Of a DNA stretch of 64,000 bases, positions 25,388 to 33,491 are shown piece after piece (the first letter of the stretch is position 1; every line of letters starts with the position of its first letter). Under the pieces are notes generated by a model. That model ran no database searches, was not told where the DNA came from, and saw nothing but the letters and a program-made list of their open reading frames with translations. Location: the NCBI GenBank assembly GCA_951813515.1, contig OX638346.1, forward strand, positions 923,617-987,616. Reading direction: 5' to 3'. This DNA is from an uncultured Pseudomonadales bacterium (GTDB lineage Bacteria; Pseudomonadota; Gammaproteobacteria; Pseudomonadales; Azotimanducaceae). Both the position numbers and the translations under genes were made by a program.

Positions 25388-26353
25388 ATGTACAAAGCAC
25401 CCGGCAAAGCCTTCCGAAAGGGCATGAGCCTCATCGAAATCATGGACCGCTTCCCCGACGAGAACGCGGCCCGCGAGTGGTTCGAGGGCGTCATGTGGGA
25501 AGGCGAGCGTTGCTGCGGCCACTGCGGCGCGATGAGCACCCGCGAAGTGCCGAAGGCCAAGCCGATGCCGTATTGGTGCCCGGACTGCCGATCCTATTTC
25601 AGCGTCCGCACCGGCACGATCCTCGAGAAGTCCCGCGTGCCTCTCCGCAAGTGGGCGATCGCCATATACCTCGAGCTGACGTCGCTCAAGGGCATCAGCA
25701 GCATGAAGCTGCACCGGGACATTCGCGTGACGCAATCAACGGCGTGGTTCATGCTGCACCGGATCCGGGAAGCATGGAGCAAGGACGGCGACGACCAGTT
25801 CTCGGGGCCGGTCGAGGTCGACGAAACATTCGTCGGCGGACTGGAGAAGAACAAGCACGCCGACAAGAGACTTGGCCAGGGGCGCGGCAGCGTCGGCAAG
25901 GCGGCCGTCATCGGCGCTAAGGATCGCGCGTCCAATCAGGTCAGGGCCAAGGTCGTCGACCAGGAAGACGGCCGCATCGACCGTCAATGGTTCGTCGTGG
26001 ACAACACCCATGCCGACGCCGACGTGTACACCGATGACGCGCTGATCTTTCGAACCTTGCCCTTCTACCATGAGGCCGTGAATCACGGCGTAGGCGAGTA
26101 CGTCCGCGGCGAGGTCCACACGAACGGCATAGAGAGCTTTTGGGCGGTCCTCAAGCGCGCCCATACCGGCGTCTACCACAAGATGAGCCCGAAGCACCTT
26201 GATCGCTACGTCCGCCAGTTCGCGGGCAAGCACAACATCAGACCGCTCGACACGATCGAGCAAATGACGGTCGTCGCGCGAGGACTGGTCGGAAAGCGGC
26301 TGACCTACGACAAGCTCATCGAGGACAACGGCTTGTCGTCAGGGGCACATTAG
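25388..26353 (+). CDS. IS1595-family transposase
   Basis: 321 residues from the ATG at 25388 (GGAG nine bases upstream). The N-terminal zinc ribbon is clear: CCGHCG then YWCPDCRSYFSVRTGT. A helix-turn-helix-like stretch (ISSMKLHRDIRVTQSTAWFM) follows. The DDE-type domain has VEVDETFVGG, VDNTHADADVYTDD and HTNGIESFWAVLKR. The C-terminal HKMSPKHLDRYVRQFAGKHN is the family signature. The gene appears intact and full length. Confidence 0.95.
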   Translation: MYKAPGKAFRKGMSLIEIMDRFPDENAAREWFEGVMWEGERCCGHCGAMSTREVPKAKPMPYWCPDCRSYFSVRTGTILEKSRVPLRKWAIAIYLELTSLKGISSMKLHRDIRVTQSTAWFMLHRIREAWSKDGDDQFSGPVEVDETFVGGLEKNKHADKRLGQGRGSVGKAAVIGAKDRASNQVRAKVVDQEDGRIDRQWFVVDNTHADADVYTDDALIFRTLPFYHEAVNHGVGEYVRGEVHTNGIESFWAVLKRAHTGVYHKMSPKHLDRYVRQFAGKHNIRPLDTIEQMTVVARGLVGKRLTYDKLIEDNGLSSGAH

Positions 26354-26370
26354 GGCAGCATTCAGCCCTC

Positions 26371-26655
26371 ATGACAGAGCAAGAAGACCTCGCCATCAAA
26401 GGGCAAACCGTCAAGGAATTGTCCGAGACTCGGCAACGTTTGGTCTGCTATGAGGCCAAAGCGGAAACCTACCGGAAGCAATTTCAGTCCGCCGAAAATC
26501 TGCTGTCCACGTTCAACGCGGACAGTCATGTCATGGACCAGAACAAGTGGCCGTCCTATGCCGACGTGGTGTCGGTATGGAATGGCGTCGTGGACAGCCG
26601 CAAGCGCATCGACCAATTGACTGAACGCTTGCGCCAATGGGGCGCCTTGCCCTGA
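26371..26655 (+). CDS. Small coiled-coil passenger protein
   Basis: 94 residues, highly charged and mostly helical (VKELSETRQRLVCYEAKAET and DSRKRIDQLTERLRQ), with coiled-coil character. No family recognised. It starts 17 bases after the transposase stop and runs with it, so it is probably on the same transcript. Confidence 0.6.
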   Translation: MTEQEDLAIKGQTVKELSETRQRLVCYEAKAETYRKQFQSAENLLSTFNADSHVMDQNKWPSYADVVSVWNGVVDSRKRIDQLTERLRQWGALP

Positions 26656-26659
26656 CCCG

Positions 26660-26740
26660 ATGAACCGAATGAACGGATGGTGGGCTGCACTCATCCTTGT
26701 CGGCCTAATTCTGCTGTTCCTCGCCGCAGGGGCGCGTTGA
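26660..26740 (+). CDS. 26-residue single-span membrane peptide
   Basis: Starts four bases after the preceding stop. It reads MNRMNGWWAALILVGLILLF followed by LAAGAR: a short polar N-terminus and one strongly hydrophobic span. The spacing suggests translational coupling. Small hydrophobic peptides can act as toxins or membrane modulators; nothing here proves either. Confidence 0.5.
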   Translation: MNRMNGWWAALILVGLILLFLAAGAR

Positions 26741-26746
26741 TATGTG

Positions 26747-26771
26747 GCGCAATAATGTAACGTTATTGCGC
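26747..26771. terminator. Possible bidirectional terminator between convergent passenger genes
   Basis: GCGCAATAA (26747-26755), seven bases, TTATTGCGC (26763-26771): perfect 9-bp arms, located between convergent genes ending at 26740 (+) and 26780 (-). No T-run follows on either strand, so an alternative is a protein-binding palindrome. Confidence 0.45.
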
Positions 26772-26779
26772 GCCAATAT

Positions 26780-26944
26780 TTAGCGAGCGGGCGGGGACGG
26801 CTCGGAAATTCCCAGGTGGTCCATGATGGTTCGAACCATGCCGGTCAAGGCGGTCATGTCGAACCGTAGCAGTTCTATGTCGGCCCGGATGCCCTTCTCC
26901 GCGTCCGCCAAGTCGCCCTTGGTAGCGAGCGTTGAGTTACTCAT
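26780..26944 (-). CDS. Small passenger protein, unknown
   Basis: 54 residues from the ATG at 26944. It begins MSNSTLATKGDLADAEKGIR and is mostly helical with a hydrophobic heptad-like C-terminal half (MTALTGMVRTIMDHLGI). The sequence ATGAGTAA makes it overlap the end of the upstream gene by 8 bases, so the two are likely coupled. No family recognised; it could pair with the 80-residue protein encoded upstream. Confidence 0.55.
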   Translation of the reverse strand: MSNSTLATKGDLADAEKGIRADIELLRFDMTALTGMVRTIMDHLGISEPSPPAR

Positions 26945-27179
26945 TTGCGGGATCGAAGGCACCGCCGCCCGCAATGCGCAATCCTTTGCGCATCACATCT
27001 AGGCGATCGTGAATCGGCTTTAGCTTCACGTCCAACTCGCCATCAATAATGTTCGTGACGAGTTCAATCAAATCTGCGCTGTTGACGACAGCCGAAGCCG
27101 TAGCATTAGCGATTGACCTGACATCAGCGTCCGTAATCGTTCGATTCCGACCTCTATCGCCTTCGGGGTTTGCGGCCAT
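26937..27179 (-). CDS. Small passenger protein, unknown
   Basis: 80 residues, mainly helical: ITDADVRSIANATASAVVNS, then a segment IHDRLDVMRKGLRI. No signal peptide or membrane span. Its ATG lies inside the end of the 43-residue gene upstream (26-base overlap) and its stop overlaps the next gene, making a tightly nested string of small genes. Function unknown. Confidence 0.6.
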   Translation of the reverse strand: MAANPEGDRGRNRTITDADVRSIANATASAVVNSADLIELVTNIIDGELDVKLKPIHDRLDVMRKGLRIAGGGAFDPANE

Positions 27180-27285
27180 GCTGCGTCCTCCCGTTGGTTT
27201 TGGTTCGCGTCGGACGCAGCAGCGCCCGCGCCAGATCTTCCGGCTTTGCGTCGCCGTAGTCGGGTCGTTTCGGTGTGGTGGTCAT
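27154..27285 (-). CDS. 43-residue basic passenger protein
   Basis: Reads MTTTPKRPDYGDAKPEDLAR followed by ALLRPTRT and a very basic tail ending GRKPRRR. The DAKPEDLARALLRP segment looks like that of small conserved hypothetical proteins, but I cannot name the family. No clear Shine-Dalgarno sequence. It overlaps the 80-residue gene by 26 bases in another frame. Confidence 0.45.
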   Translation of the reverse strand: MTTTPKRPDYGDAKPEDLARALLRPTRTKTNGRTQHGRKPRRR

Positions 27286-27322
27286 AGGGGAGGATATCAG
27301 ACAGGGTTTCGAGGACACTGTA

Positions 27323-27658
27323 TCACAACTCGCCGAAGTCTCGAATGCAGTCCTGCAGGCGCTCTTTCTGCGCATCTGTCGCGAGTCCCGCATTCCAAAC
27401 GGCAAACAAATCCTGACACTCCTGGGCGTATTCCTGGTTTGCCTGTCGTACCGCGTCATTGAGTTCTGCCTGCGAAGGTGGCTCGCGGCTGTAGATGTAG
27501 GCGGTGCAGCTGCCGATAACCAAGCAGATCAAACCGGCAGGCGTCAGCAGCAGCTCCAATAACGGCTCCCACCATGCCATCTTCGCATCGTTCTTCATCG
27601 TTTTGGCGCGTCTCGGTTCCCCGACCGCACCCATTGATTGCAGATGACGATTACCCAT
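27323..27658 (-). CDS. Small single-span membrane passenger protein
   Basis: 111 residues. One membrane span (LLLTPAGLICLVIGSCTAYIY, about 38-57) is followed by a soluble helical tail with two Cys (AQECQDLF, QDCIRDFG). GGGGAG-type sequence six bases before the ATG at 27658 supports this start; an internal ATG at 27598 is possible. Function unknown. It lies between the secreted 160-residue gene and the small cytosolic genes on the same strand. Confidence 0.6.
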   Translation of the reverse strand: MGNRHLQSMGAVGEPRRAKTMKNDAKMAWWEPLLELLLTPAGLICLVIGSCTAYIYSREPPSQAELNDAVRQANQEYAQECQDLFAVWNAGLATDAQKERLQDCIRDFGEL

Positions 27659-27685
27659 GATTCGCTCCCCGTGCGCCGATAGCCT

Positions 27686-28168
27686 TCAAAGGCTCGTGCA
27701 GTACGATTGAAACTCGTCCCACCCGTCCTCGAAGTCGCGGAGAGAAATCAGCAGCGTTTTCCTGATTTCGCCGCCTATCCGGCCTTCCACGGTCGCGGAT
27801 TCGCCGAAATCCAAATAGGCGCTAACGGGAAAGCCTCCGCTCGTGCTTTGGTACCATTCGGACACGATTCTCTGGATCGCCCTGGGCGGCGCATCGAGGG
27901 CCGAGGTCGTCAGGCCGTCCTGCCAAACGACCGCCATCGTCAGTTCGATTCTCTGCGCGACAGGCATCGATTCGTACAGCCCGACGACTTCCCTGCACAC
28001 GATTTGAACGCTGAACGGCGTGATGCCTTTGCGCTGGATGTTGATTTCGAGGCGGCCGGTCCCGCCGCTCGAGCCGTATTGCTCCGATTTGAACGTCCAG
28101 GCGTTCTTCCCCGCTTCGGCGACCGAAGCGCAGAAAAGGATGGCGAATAGCGACAGCAAGATTCTCAT
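27686..28168 (-). CDS. Secreted passenger protein, unknown
   Basis: 160 residues with a clear signal peptide (MRILLSLFAILFCASVAEA, cleavage after AEA). The mature part is mixed alpha/beta with two Cys (IVCREVVG and FQSYCTSL). GGAGG eight bases before the ATG fixes the start. It is first of the reverse-strand passenger group, so the element brings its own exported protein. No domain recognised. Confidence 0.7.
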   Translation of the reverse strand: MRILLSLFAILFCASVAEAGKNAWTFKSEQYGSSGGTGRLEINIQRKGITPFSVQIVCREVVGLYESMPVAQRIELTMAVVWQDGLTTSALDAPPRAIQRIVSEWYQSTSGGFPVSAYLDFGESATVEGRIGGEIRKTLLISLRDFEDGWDEFQSYCTSL

Positions 28169-28305
28169 GGTGTTTCCTCCCTGTTACCGCTTTGGGTGAA
28201 AACCATGATGAGCTCCCCTTGCGGTTCGCGCGTTGGGGTTGCGATTGAAAGGCGGGCTGCGAATACTCAGACCGCCGCGCGACGGACACAACCCAATGCG
28301 CGGCA

Positions 28306-28400
28306 GAGCCTTGGGTGAGGTCGAGTCTTGCCCAAGGCTCATTCCTTTTTTCCCGGCGATTGGGTGCCGGGTCGTTGTCACACTTCCCGAAAAAAGGAAT
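28306..28400 (+). other. Cluster of strong inverted repeats (possible structured RNA or terminator)
   Basis: Three perfect stems lie in tandem or nested. GAGCCTTGGG / CCCAAGGCTC (28306-28315 / 28331-28340) is followed by ATTCCTTTTTT. ATTCCTTTTTTC / GAAAAAAGGAAT (28341-28352 / 28389-28400) encloses CCCGGC / GCCGGG (28352-28357 / 28366-28371). The first stem plus T-run could terminate forward transcription. The compound structure suggests a folded RNA or a recombination-related region near the right end of the element. Confidence 0.5.
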
Positions 28401-28487
28401 CCCGCCTATTCGCCTGCGCTGTGGTATTCAGCGGGCAACCCGGCGTAAGGGTTTCGGGGAATGTGACGGAAAGGAAGGTAGGCTATC

Positions 28488-28529
28488 GGGCGGGGCGCGT
28501 CAAGTTAAATGTATAATTCCCCATATTTG
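28488..28529. repeat. Right terminal inverted repeat and target duplication of the IS1595 element
   Basis: 28489-28521 is the right inverted repeat, pairing with 25312-25344; 28522-28529 is the second copy of CATATTTG. A TATAAT at 28512-28517 points outward on the forward strand, mirroring the left end. Confidence 0.88.
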
Positions 28530-28734
28530 TGGCGATTATTGCTCACGATATGGGCGAATTTCAAAGAATGGCGAGACAACCGACTGTGTAACCCAAAAGG
28601 TATTCGTCGAGATTCGAGGCGAATCGGCGCGAACGTTGACCCTCGGTTTCCCCAAAAAGATCAATAACCGTCCTATCCGCACACCATATCGGTCATGCTC
28701 TCGTTACCCCATCAAGCCGTTGTCTGCACCGCGC

Positions 28735-30207
28735 TCAATTCCTGGGTCGATAGTCAAAGGCATCGGTTCTCGTCGCATGATCCCGTTGACCGTATCCGGT
28801 CACAGGCAGTTTGCTGCCGTCGAGTTGTGGTTCCACGTATCTCGAGAACCAGTCGTCCAGTTCCCGGCGCAGCGCGCGGATGCAGTCCGCGTATCCGGGC
28901 TGAATGAATAGATTGACGCGCTCCTCCGGATCTTCCGCCACGTTGTAGAGTTCATGGGCGCCGGCCGGGTAGCGCCAGATGAGTTTCCATTCCCGCGAGC
29001 GGATCATGCGTACCGGTCCATACTCGTCGAATACGAAAATGCTCTCTCTTTCCCCACCGGCCTGACCCGCCAGCAATGGCGCGAACGATCATCCCGGCAA
29101 CCCGCCCGGTAGACGATCCGCGGCGCCGGCATAGTCCAAGAAGGTAGGCAGCCAGTCGTACTGGCTCAGCAGATCGGTATTGACCTGGTTTTCCGGGACA
29201 TGCCCCGGCCGACTGATCAGGCAGGGGACCTTGACGCCGGTATCGAACAGGTTCTGCGGCCAGGTTGCGTTGCCTTTGCCGTAGATGCCGTGATGGCCCA
29301 TGTTCATGCCGTTGTCACCCATGAATACCACCAGCGTATTGCTCCTGAGATCCTGGGATTCCAGCCAGTCCAGCAAGCGACCGACATTGCGATCCATCTC
29401 TTCAATCGAAGCGAAATACCCGGTCAGGTGCTGCTTTCGCTTTTCGGAATCGATGGTGGTCGAAGCGCCTGTCGACGGCCTTTCAAACGTGTATCGCTGA
29501 AAGCCCGGCGGCACCGGCTCGTCCAGGCCGGGCGTCGATTCGAAGAGGCAGTTGTCATAATAGTCATCCCAGGTCTCCTCCGGGTGATGCTCTCTTCCCC
29601 ACGGCCTGTGCGGCGCCGTGTAGGTCAGGGTCAGGCAGAAGGGCCGGTCCTCATCGACCTGGTCCTCCAGAAACTCCAGCGCATTGTCGGTAAAGAGATC
29701 GGTCGCATAGGTATTCTCGTGCAACCTGACTGCACCGCTTTCGACCATGGGGACATCCCTGTAGCTGGACTGGCCATAGGGCATCGGATACCACTTCTGG
29801 AAACCGCAGCGTGGCTGCAGGCAATCGCCCAAGTGCCACTTGCCGGAAAGGCAGGTGTCGTAGCCGACTTCGGCCAGCAGATCCGCATAACTCGGCATGC
29901 CGGCCAGAAAGTGAATACTGTTCGCCGGCACATCGAGGTTGGGCCTGCCCTCCCGATCGTGGGGCATGCTCACAAAGTCATGCACGCCATGCTGTGAGGG
30001 AATCCGACCGGTAAGGATCGATGCACGGGCGGGCGAACACACCGGCGAGGCACAGAAGAAATTGTCGAAGCGGATTCCTTCCCGCGCCAAGCGGTCCAGG
30101 TTGGGCGATCTGATCTCCGCGTTTCCGGCACAGCCCATGGCCCACGCGCCCTGGTCATCGGACAAGATGAAAAGCAGATTCGGTTGTTCAGGACTTCGAC
30201 TTGCCAT
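28735..30207 (-). pseudogene. Sulfatase interrupted by an in-frame TGA
   Basis: Sulfatase of alkaline-phosphatase fold. The FGly motif C-S-P-A-R is present in SPVCSPARASILTG, metal-binding DDQG near the start, GKWHLG, and the DNGMNMG motif. Translation stops at TGA 29089-29091 after LPGGLPG. The same frame continues directly with SFAPLLAGQAGG, VFDEYGPVRM and WKLIWRYPAGAHELYNVAED, the usual sulfatase C-terminus, to a natural stop at 28735. So one nonsense change (for example CGA to TGA) splits an otherwise intact 490-residue gene. ATG at 30207 is preferred; an in-frame TTG at 30222 overlaps the VOC stop. A recent pseudogene, a sequencing error, or readthrough are the alternatives. Confidence 0.85.
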
Positions 30208-30218
30208 CCGTGGGTCGC

Positions 30219-30599
30219 TCAAGTCGTCTGCACCAGTTCGATGGTGACGAAGTCGGGGCCCTTCAGGAAGGCGATCCTGGCCCGTTCGCCGCGCGGCCTC
30301 ATGAGGAACTCGGCGCCTTTGGCTTCGAGATCGGCTATCGCCGCCGGCAAGTCATCGACGGCGATGCCGATATGGTCCAGCCCGAGGCAACTGTGCGGAC
30401 CTGACGCCGCCTGGGTCACGTTCTCGGTGACCGTGGAGATCAGGATGATCTGATCGCCCAGCATCATGTTCGCCCGCGGCAACCCGTTGGCCCCTTTCGA
30501 GGCGACGAGTTCCGCGCCGAACATTCTCTCGTAGAAGGCGCCCGCCGCCATGGCGTCATGGCTCATCAGGTGAATGTGGTGTGGGCGGTAGTCGGGCAT
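30219..30599 (-). CDS. VOC (glyoxalase/dioxygenase-fold) protein
   Basis: 126 residues, one vicinal-oxygen-chelate unit: HHIHLMSHDAMAAGAFYERM at the N-terminus and GLDHIGIAVDDLPAAIADL in the second half, ending DFVTIELVQ. The His and Glu positions (H9/H11, H75, E122) suit divalent-metal binding. Start at 30599 is supported by GAGGAG eight bases upstream. It sits between the isomerase and sulfatase genes on the same strand, so it probably works in the same degradative pathway; its exact reaction cannot be inferred. Confidence 0.85.
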   Translation of the reverse strand: MPDYRPHHIHLMSHDAMAAGAFYERMFGAELVASKGANGLPRANMMLGDQIILISTVTENVTQAASGPHSCLGLDHIGIAVDDLPAAIADLEAKGAEFLMRPRGERARIAFLKGPDFVTIELVQTT

Positions 30600-30646
30600 C
30601 AGGATTCTCCTCGAGGTGTCATGCGCTGCATCCAGAAAACCCGCGA

Positions 30647-31492
30647 TCACTTCACCGGCATCACGAAAGCCAGGCCCAGTTCCTCGGCCCGTTCGAACAG
30701 GAAGTCGCGCGCCTTCTGCAGTTGTTCTGCGGTCAGGTGTTCGATCATCAACGACACGTCCGCGTCCAGTTTGTCCAGTTCGGCGAGATAGACGTCGTGG
30801 TCCAGCATGCCGTTACCCGTGTAGGTCTCAATGAGGTGATAGGGATACCTGTCGACCGTGACGACGTCCTTGGTGTGGCAGCTCAGGATGTGCGGGCCGA
30901 GCGTGCCGAAGCATTCTTTCAGCAACGCGCCACTGTCATAGAAGGTCTTTGGGCTTGCGATGATGTTGACCGGATCCAGGTGGACGCCGAAGCCGGGGCG
31001 GTCGATGGCTTCGACCAGCCTCAGGTAGACCCCGGGTTCATCGGGCAACAGCCACCTTTCTGGCTCCAGGGTGAGCTTCGCCTGCTTTGGCTGCACGCGA
31101 TCCAGGATGGCCTGAACAGCCGTGACCGTGTCCTCGAAGGCGCGCTCGCTCTGGTTGTCCGGGTTCGGCGTACCCCAGCCTTCGGGCTCATACGAACCGC
31201 CGTGGATGACGCAGCAGCGAATCCCCGCCTCGTCCGCGTACGCGAGCTTGCGGGATATTTCGTCCAGGTTTTCCTGCCGGCGAGCCGCATCGGTCTGCAG
31301 GATGTTCAGGCGATAGGCGCCAAGTTCCGCGGGAAGGATGTTCGCTTCCCCGTACGCGGCCAGGATTTCGTCGCGCTTCACCTTGTCCTCCACCTCCCGC
31401 ATGAAGGCGGCGGAAAAACCGTTTTCCTGGTGGTAGCTCACCAGCGCCCCCGGTTCTTCCTCGATGTCAAAAGTGGGTCCACCCAGTCTCAT
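30647..31492 (-). CDS. Sugar phosphate isomerase/epimerase (xylose-isomerase-like TIM barrel)
   Basis: 281 residues with the AP-endonuclease-2/xylose-isomerase barrel pattern. Metal-site residues appear in CCVIHGGSYEPEG, LTLEPERW, GVHLDPVN and ILSCHTKDV, ending with MIEHL, which gives the usual Glu, Asp, His and Glu ligands. Enzymes of this group isomerise or epimerise sugars and inositol-like compounds. It is first in an operon with the VOC and sulfatase genes, suggesting use of a sulfated carbohydrate or related compound (inference). Confidence 0.85.
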   Translation of the reverse strand: MRLGGPTFDIEEEPGALVSYHQENGFSAAFMREVEDKVKRDEILAAYGEANILPAELGAYRLNILQTDAARRQENLDEISRKLAYADEAGIRCCVIHGGSYEPEGWGTPNPDNQSERAFEDTVTAVQAILDRVQPKQAKLTLEPERWLLPDEPGVYLRLVEAIDRPGFGVHLDPVNIIASPKTFYDSGALLKECFGTLGPHILSCHTKDVVTVDRYPYHLIETYTGNGMLDHDVYLAELDKLDADVSLMIEHLTAEQLQKARDFLFERAEELGLAFVMPVK

Positions 31493-31631
31493 CGTCCCAA
31501 TCTCCCAGCCAAACCAGTCCCAACGAATGCAATCCTATTCTCACACATGGGCAGGATGCTTGATTGCGCCGCAATCGCTTTTAGAATGGCCTTTCGGTCA
31601 AGACATCGCCCTTCGCGGATTGAGGTATCGA

Positions 31632-32774
31632 ATGCGGCGGTCCGGTCACATCGGCTGGGTGGTTGGGATGCTCCTTGCGACTGCGGGGTGTCAGACGACC
31701 GTAGATTTCACCGACGACCGCATTTCCGATGCCGACCTGCTCTCGGGCGAGGCGATCCTGGGCGAAGCGATATCGGGTGCCGAGCATCCCGACATCGATA
31801 TCGTCGCCACCAACGAGGACATGCGCGAGTTCGTCGCGGACCTCCAGGAAGTGCCCAACAAGGCCCGGCGCTTCTGGAGATTGCTCCAGCGGATGCGCGA
31901 TGTCGGTGACGTGCCGAGCCGCTACGACGCATATGCGAACCTGACGGCCCGGGAGGCATTCGTCGAGAGACGCGGCAACTGCCTCTCATTCTCGAGCCTG
32001 TTCATCGCTCTGGCCCGGGAAGCGGGCTTCGATGCGCAATACCAATTGGTCGACATACCCCCGGACTACGACAGCGTCGACGGCATGGTCGTGTTGAACC
32101 GGCATATCAACGTAAGGGTGACCGGCGTACCCGGACGCAGCCCGATCACGATCGAGTTCAGCAGGGAGTACGCCAACAGCATTCACGACCGGAACGCCGT
32201 GGACGACGGCTACGCCCTCGGACTGCACTACAACAACCTGGCCTTCTCCCATGCGAGGGAAGGCGACCAACGCAGCGCGCTGGTCTACCTTCGCAAGGCG
32301 ATCGACCAGACGCCCGACAACCCGGACCTATGGACCAATCTCGGCGTGTTCTACGCCCAGCGGGGCCATTTCGACCACGCGATCGCCGCATACCGCCGCG
32401 GATTGTCCCTCAACGCCGACCACGGCCCGGCCATCCGGGGACTCGCGAGCGCCCACGAAGCGCTCGGACAGGGCGCCAACGCGCGATTCTACGAACGGCG
32501 CATGGCGCATTCGCGGATTCGTGACGGCTACGCCTACTACATCCTCGCGCAACGCGCCTACCGGGCAGAGATGCCCGCCGAGTCCCTGGAACTCGTATCG
32601 CAAGCCATACGCCTTTACCGCAGGGACCACCGATTCTACGAACTGCAGGGCGAAATCCACGACCAGCTAGGCGATCAGGATGCGGCCCGGGAGAGCTACA
32701 AGCGCGCCCGCATTCTGGCGCGACGATACGAAACGAACCCAACCCAGATACTTGGAGTCCAGGGGCCGGGGTGA
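31632..32774 (+). CDS. Lipoprotein with transglutaminase-like domain and TPR repeats
   Basis: 380 residues. Signal sequence with lipobox LLATAGC (Cys at about 20). Residues 80-190 hold a transglutaminase-like core: TAREAFVERRGNCLSFSSLF with the likely Cys, NRHINVRV with the His, then TIEFSREY with the acidic residue. From about 195 there are TPR units such as YLRKAIDQTPDNPDLWTNLG and AIAAYRRGLSLNADHGPAI. GAGGT lies just upstream of the ATG at 31632. Divergent from the isomerase operon. Role unknown; similar proteins act in the cell envelope. Confidence 0.8.
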   Translation: MRRSGHIGWVVGMLLATAGCQTTVDFTDDRISDADLLSGEAILGEAISGAEHPDIDIVATNEDMREFVADLQEVPNKARRFWRLLQRMRDVGDVPSRYDAYANLTAREAFVERRGNCLSFSSLFIALAREAGFDAQYQLVDIPPDYDSVDGMVVLNRHINVRVTGVPGRSPITIEFSREYANSIHDRNAVDDGYALGLHYNNLAFSHAREGDQRSALVYLRKAIDQTPDNPDLWTNLGVFYAQRGHFDHAIAAYRRGLSLNADHGPAIRGLASAHEALGQGANARFYERRMAHSRIRDGYAYYILAQRAYRAEMPAESLELVSQAIRLYRRDHRFYELQGEIHDQLGDQDAARESYKRARILARRYETNPTQILGVQGPG

Positions 32775-32788
32775 CCTCGCCTGATGTC

Positions 32789-32845
32789 GTCAATCAACCG
32801 TATTTCGCGACCATCCCGTTTCGGGCGGTTATTCGTCCTATCCGC
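32789..32845 (+). repeat. 57-bp dispersed repeat, copy 2
   Basis: 52 of 57 bases match 11731-11787, and the forward frame encodes the same VNQPYFATIPFRAVIRPIR with only silent differences. It lies in the gap between the TPR lipoprotein and the sigma-factor gene, with no transposase next to it. Confidence 0.75.
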
Positions 32846-32924
32846 TTGCCCGCGGTGGGTTTACTCTGTCACCTTGTATCGATCCCACTAGCGGGTTTCT
32901 CCCGAAAACCATACTCAATACATA

Positions 32925-33491
32925 ATGAATGTACGTAAAACGTCAGCGGTCTTGGACGCTTTTCGTCTGAAAGAGCGCTTTATTCGTGCATTCATCCGGC
33001 GGTACTTCAACGATACGCACATTCTGGAGGAAATCTGCCAGGAAACCATCACCCGTGCGCTGGAGGCTGAGAAGGTCCGGCGCATCGAGACGCCAGATGC
33101 ATTCGTGTTCGGCGTCGCCCGGAATATCGTGCGCACCGAGATTGATGCGCGGTCCAGGTCGGTGCTGGATCTTGTGGATGAGTTTACGCCGGACGACTTT
33201 GTCGAGGACGGGCCCTCGGTGGAGCAGATTGCCGACGATCACGAGCGTATGCAGCGCTTCGTCGCGTCGGTTCTCAAACTGCCGAGGCGGTGTCAGCGGG
33301 TGTTTGTCTTGAAAAAAGTCTATGGCTACAGCCACCGGGAAATCTCCGCGAAGCTGGGAATTTCCATCAGTACAATCGAAAAACACGTTGTGGCGGGGAT
33401 GAAACGCTGCCGCGAGGATTTCGATGATGAATCCGTGGGCGACCACCTCGCGGTCGTCCCGACGTCTCTAAAAGGGCACAAACGAACATGA
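32925..33491 (+). CDS. ECF sigma factor, FecI-like
   Basis: 188 residues with sigma region 2 (FIRRYFNDTHILEEICQETI, then DAFVFGVARNIVRTEID) and region 4 (LPRRCQRVFVLKKVYGYSHR, EISAKLGISISTIEKHV). This arrangement is typical of FecI-type sigma factors that direct transcription of TonB receptor genes. It overlaps the FecR-like gene by 4 bases (ATGA). It should be held inactive by the FecR-like protein until the receptor binds its ligand. Confidence 0.93.
   Translation: MNVRKTSAVLDAFRLKERFIRAFIRRYFNDTHILEEICQETITRALEAEKVRRIETPDAFVFGVARNIVRTEIDARSRSVLDLVDEFTPDDFVEDGPSVEQIADDHERMQRFVASVLKLPRRCQRVFVLKKVYGYSHREISAKLGISISTIEKHVVAGMKRCREDFDDESVGDHLAVVPTSLKGHKRT

Larger units (their letters stand above)
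25312..28521 (+). mobile_element. Complete IS1595-family element with passenger genes (3,210 bp)
   Basis: The ends are GGGAATTATAC (25312-25322) and GTATAATTCCC (28511-28521). Flanking both is CATATTTG (25304-25311 and 28522-28529), an exact 8-bp target duplication, the size known for IS1595. The inverted repeats extend to about 33 bp with mismatches, sharing CTTGAC and a GC-rich inner end. Inside are an intact IS1595-type transposase and seven small genes unrelated to transposition, two forward and five reverse. Passenger genes are known in some IS1595 members. The clean duplication and intact transposase point to a recent insertion. Confidence 0.93.
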
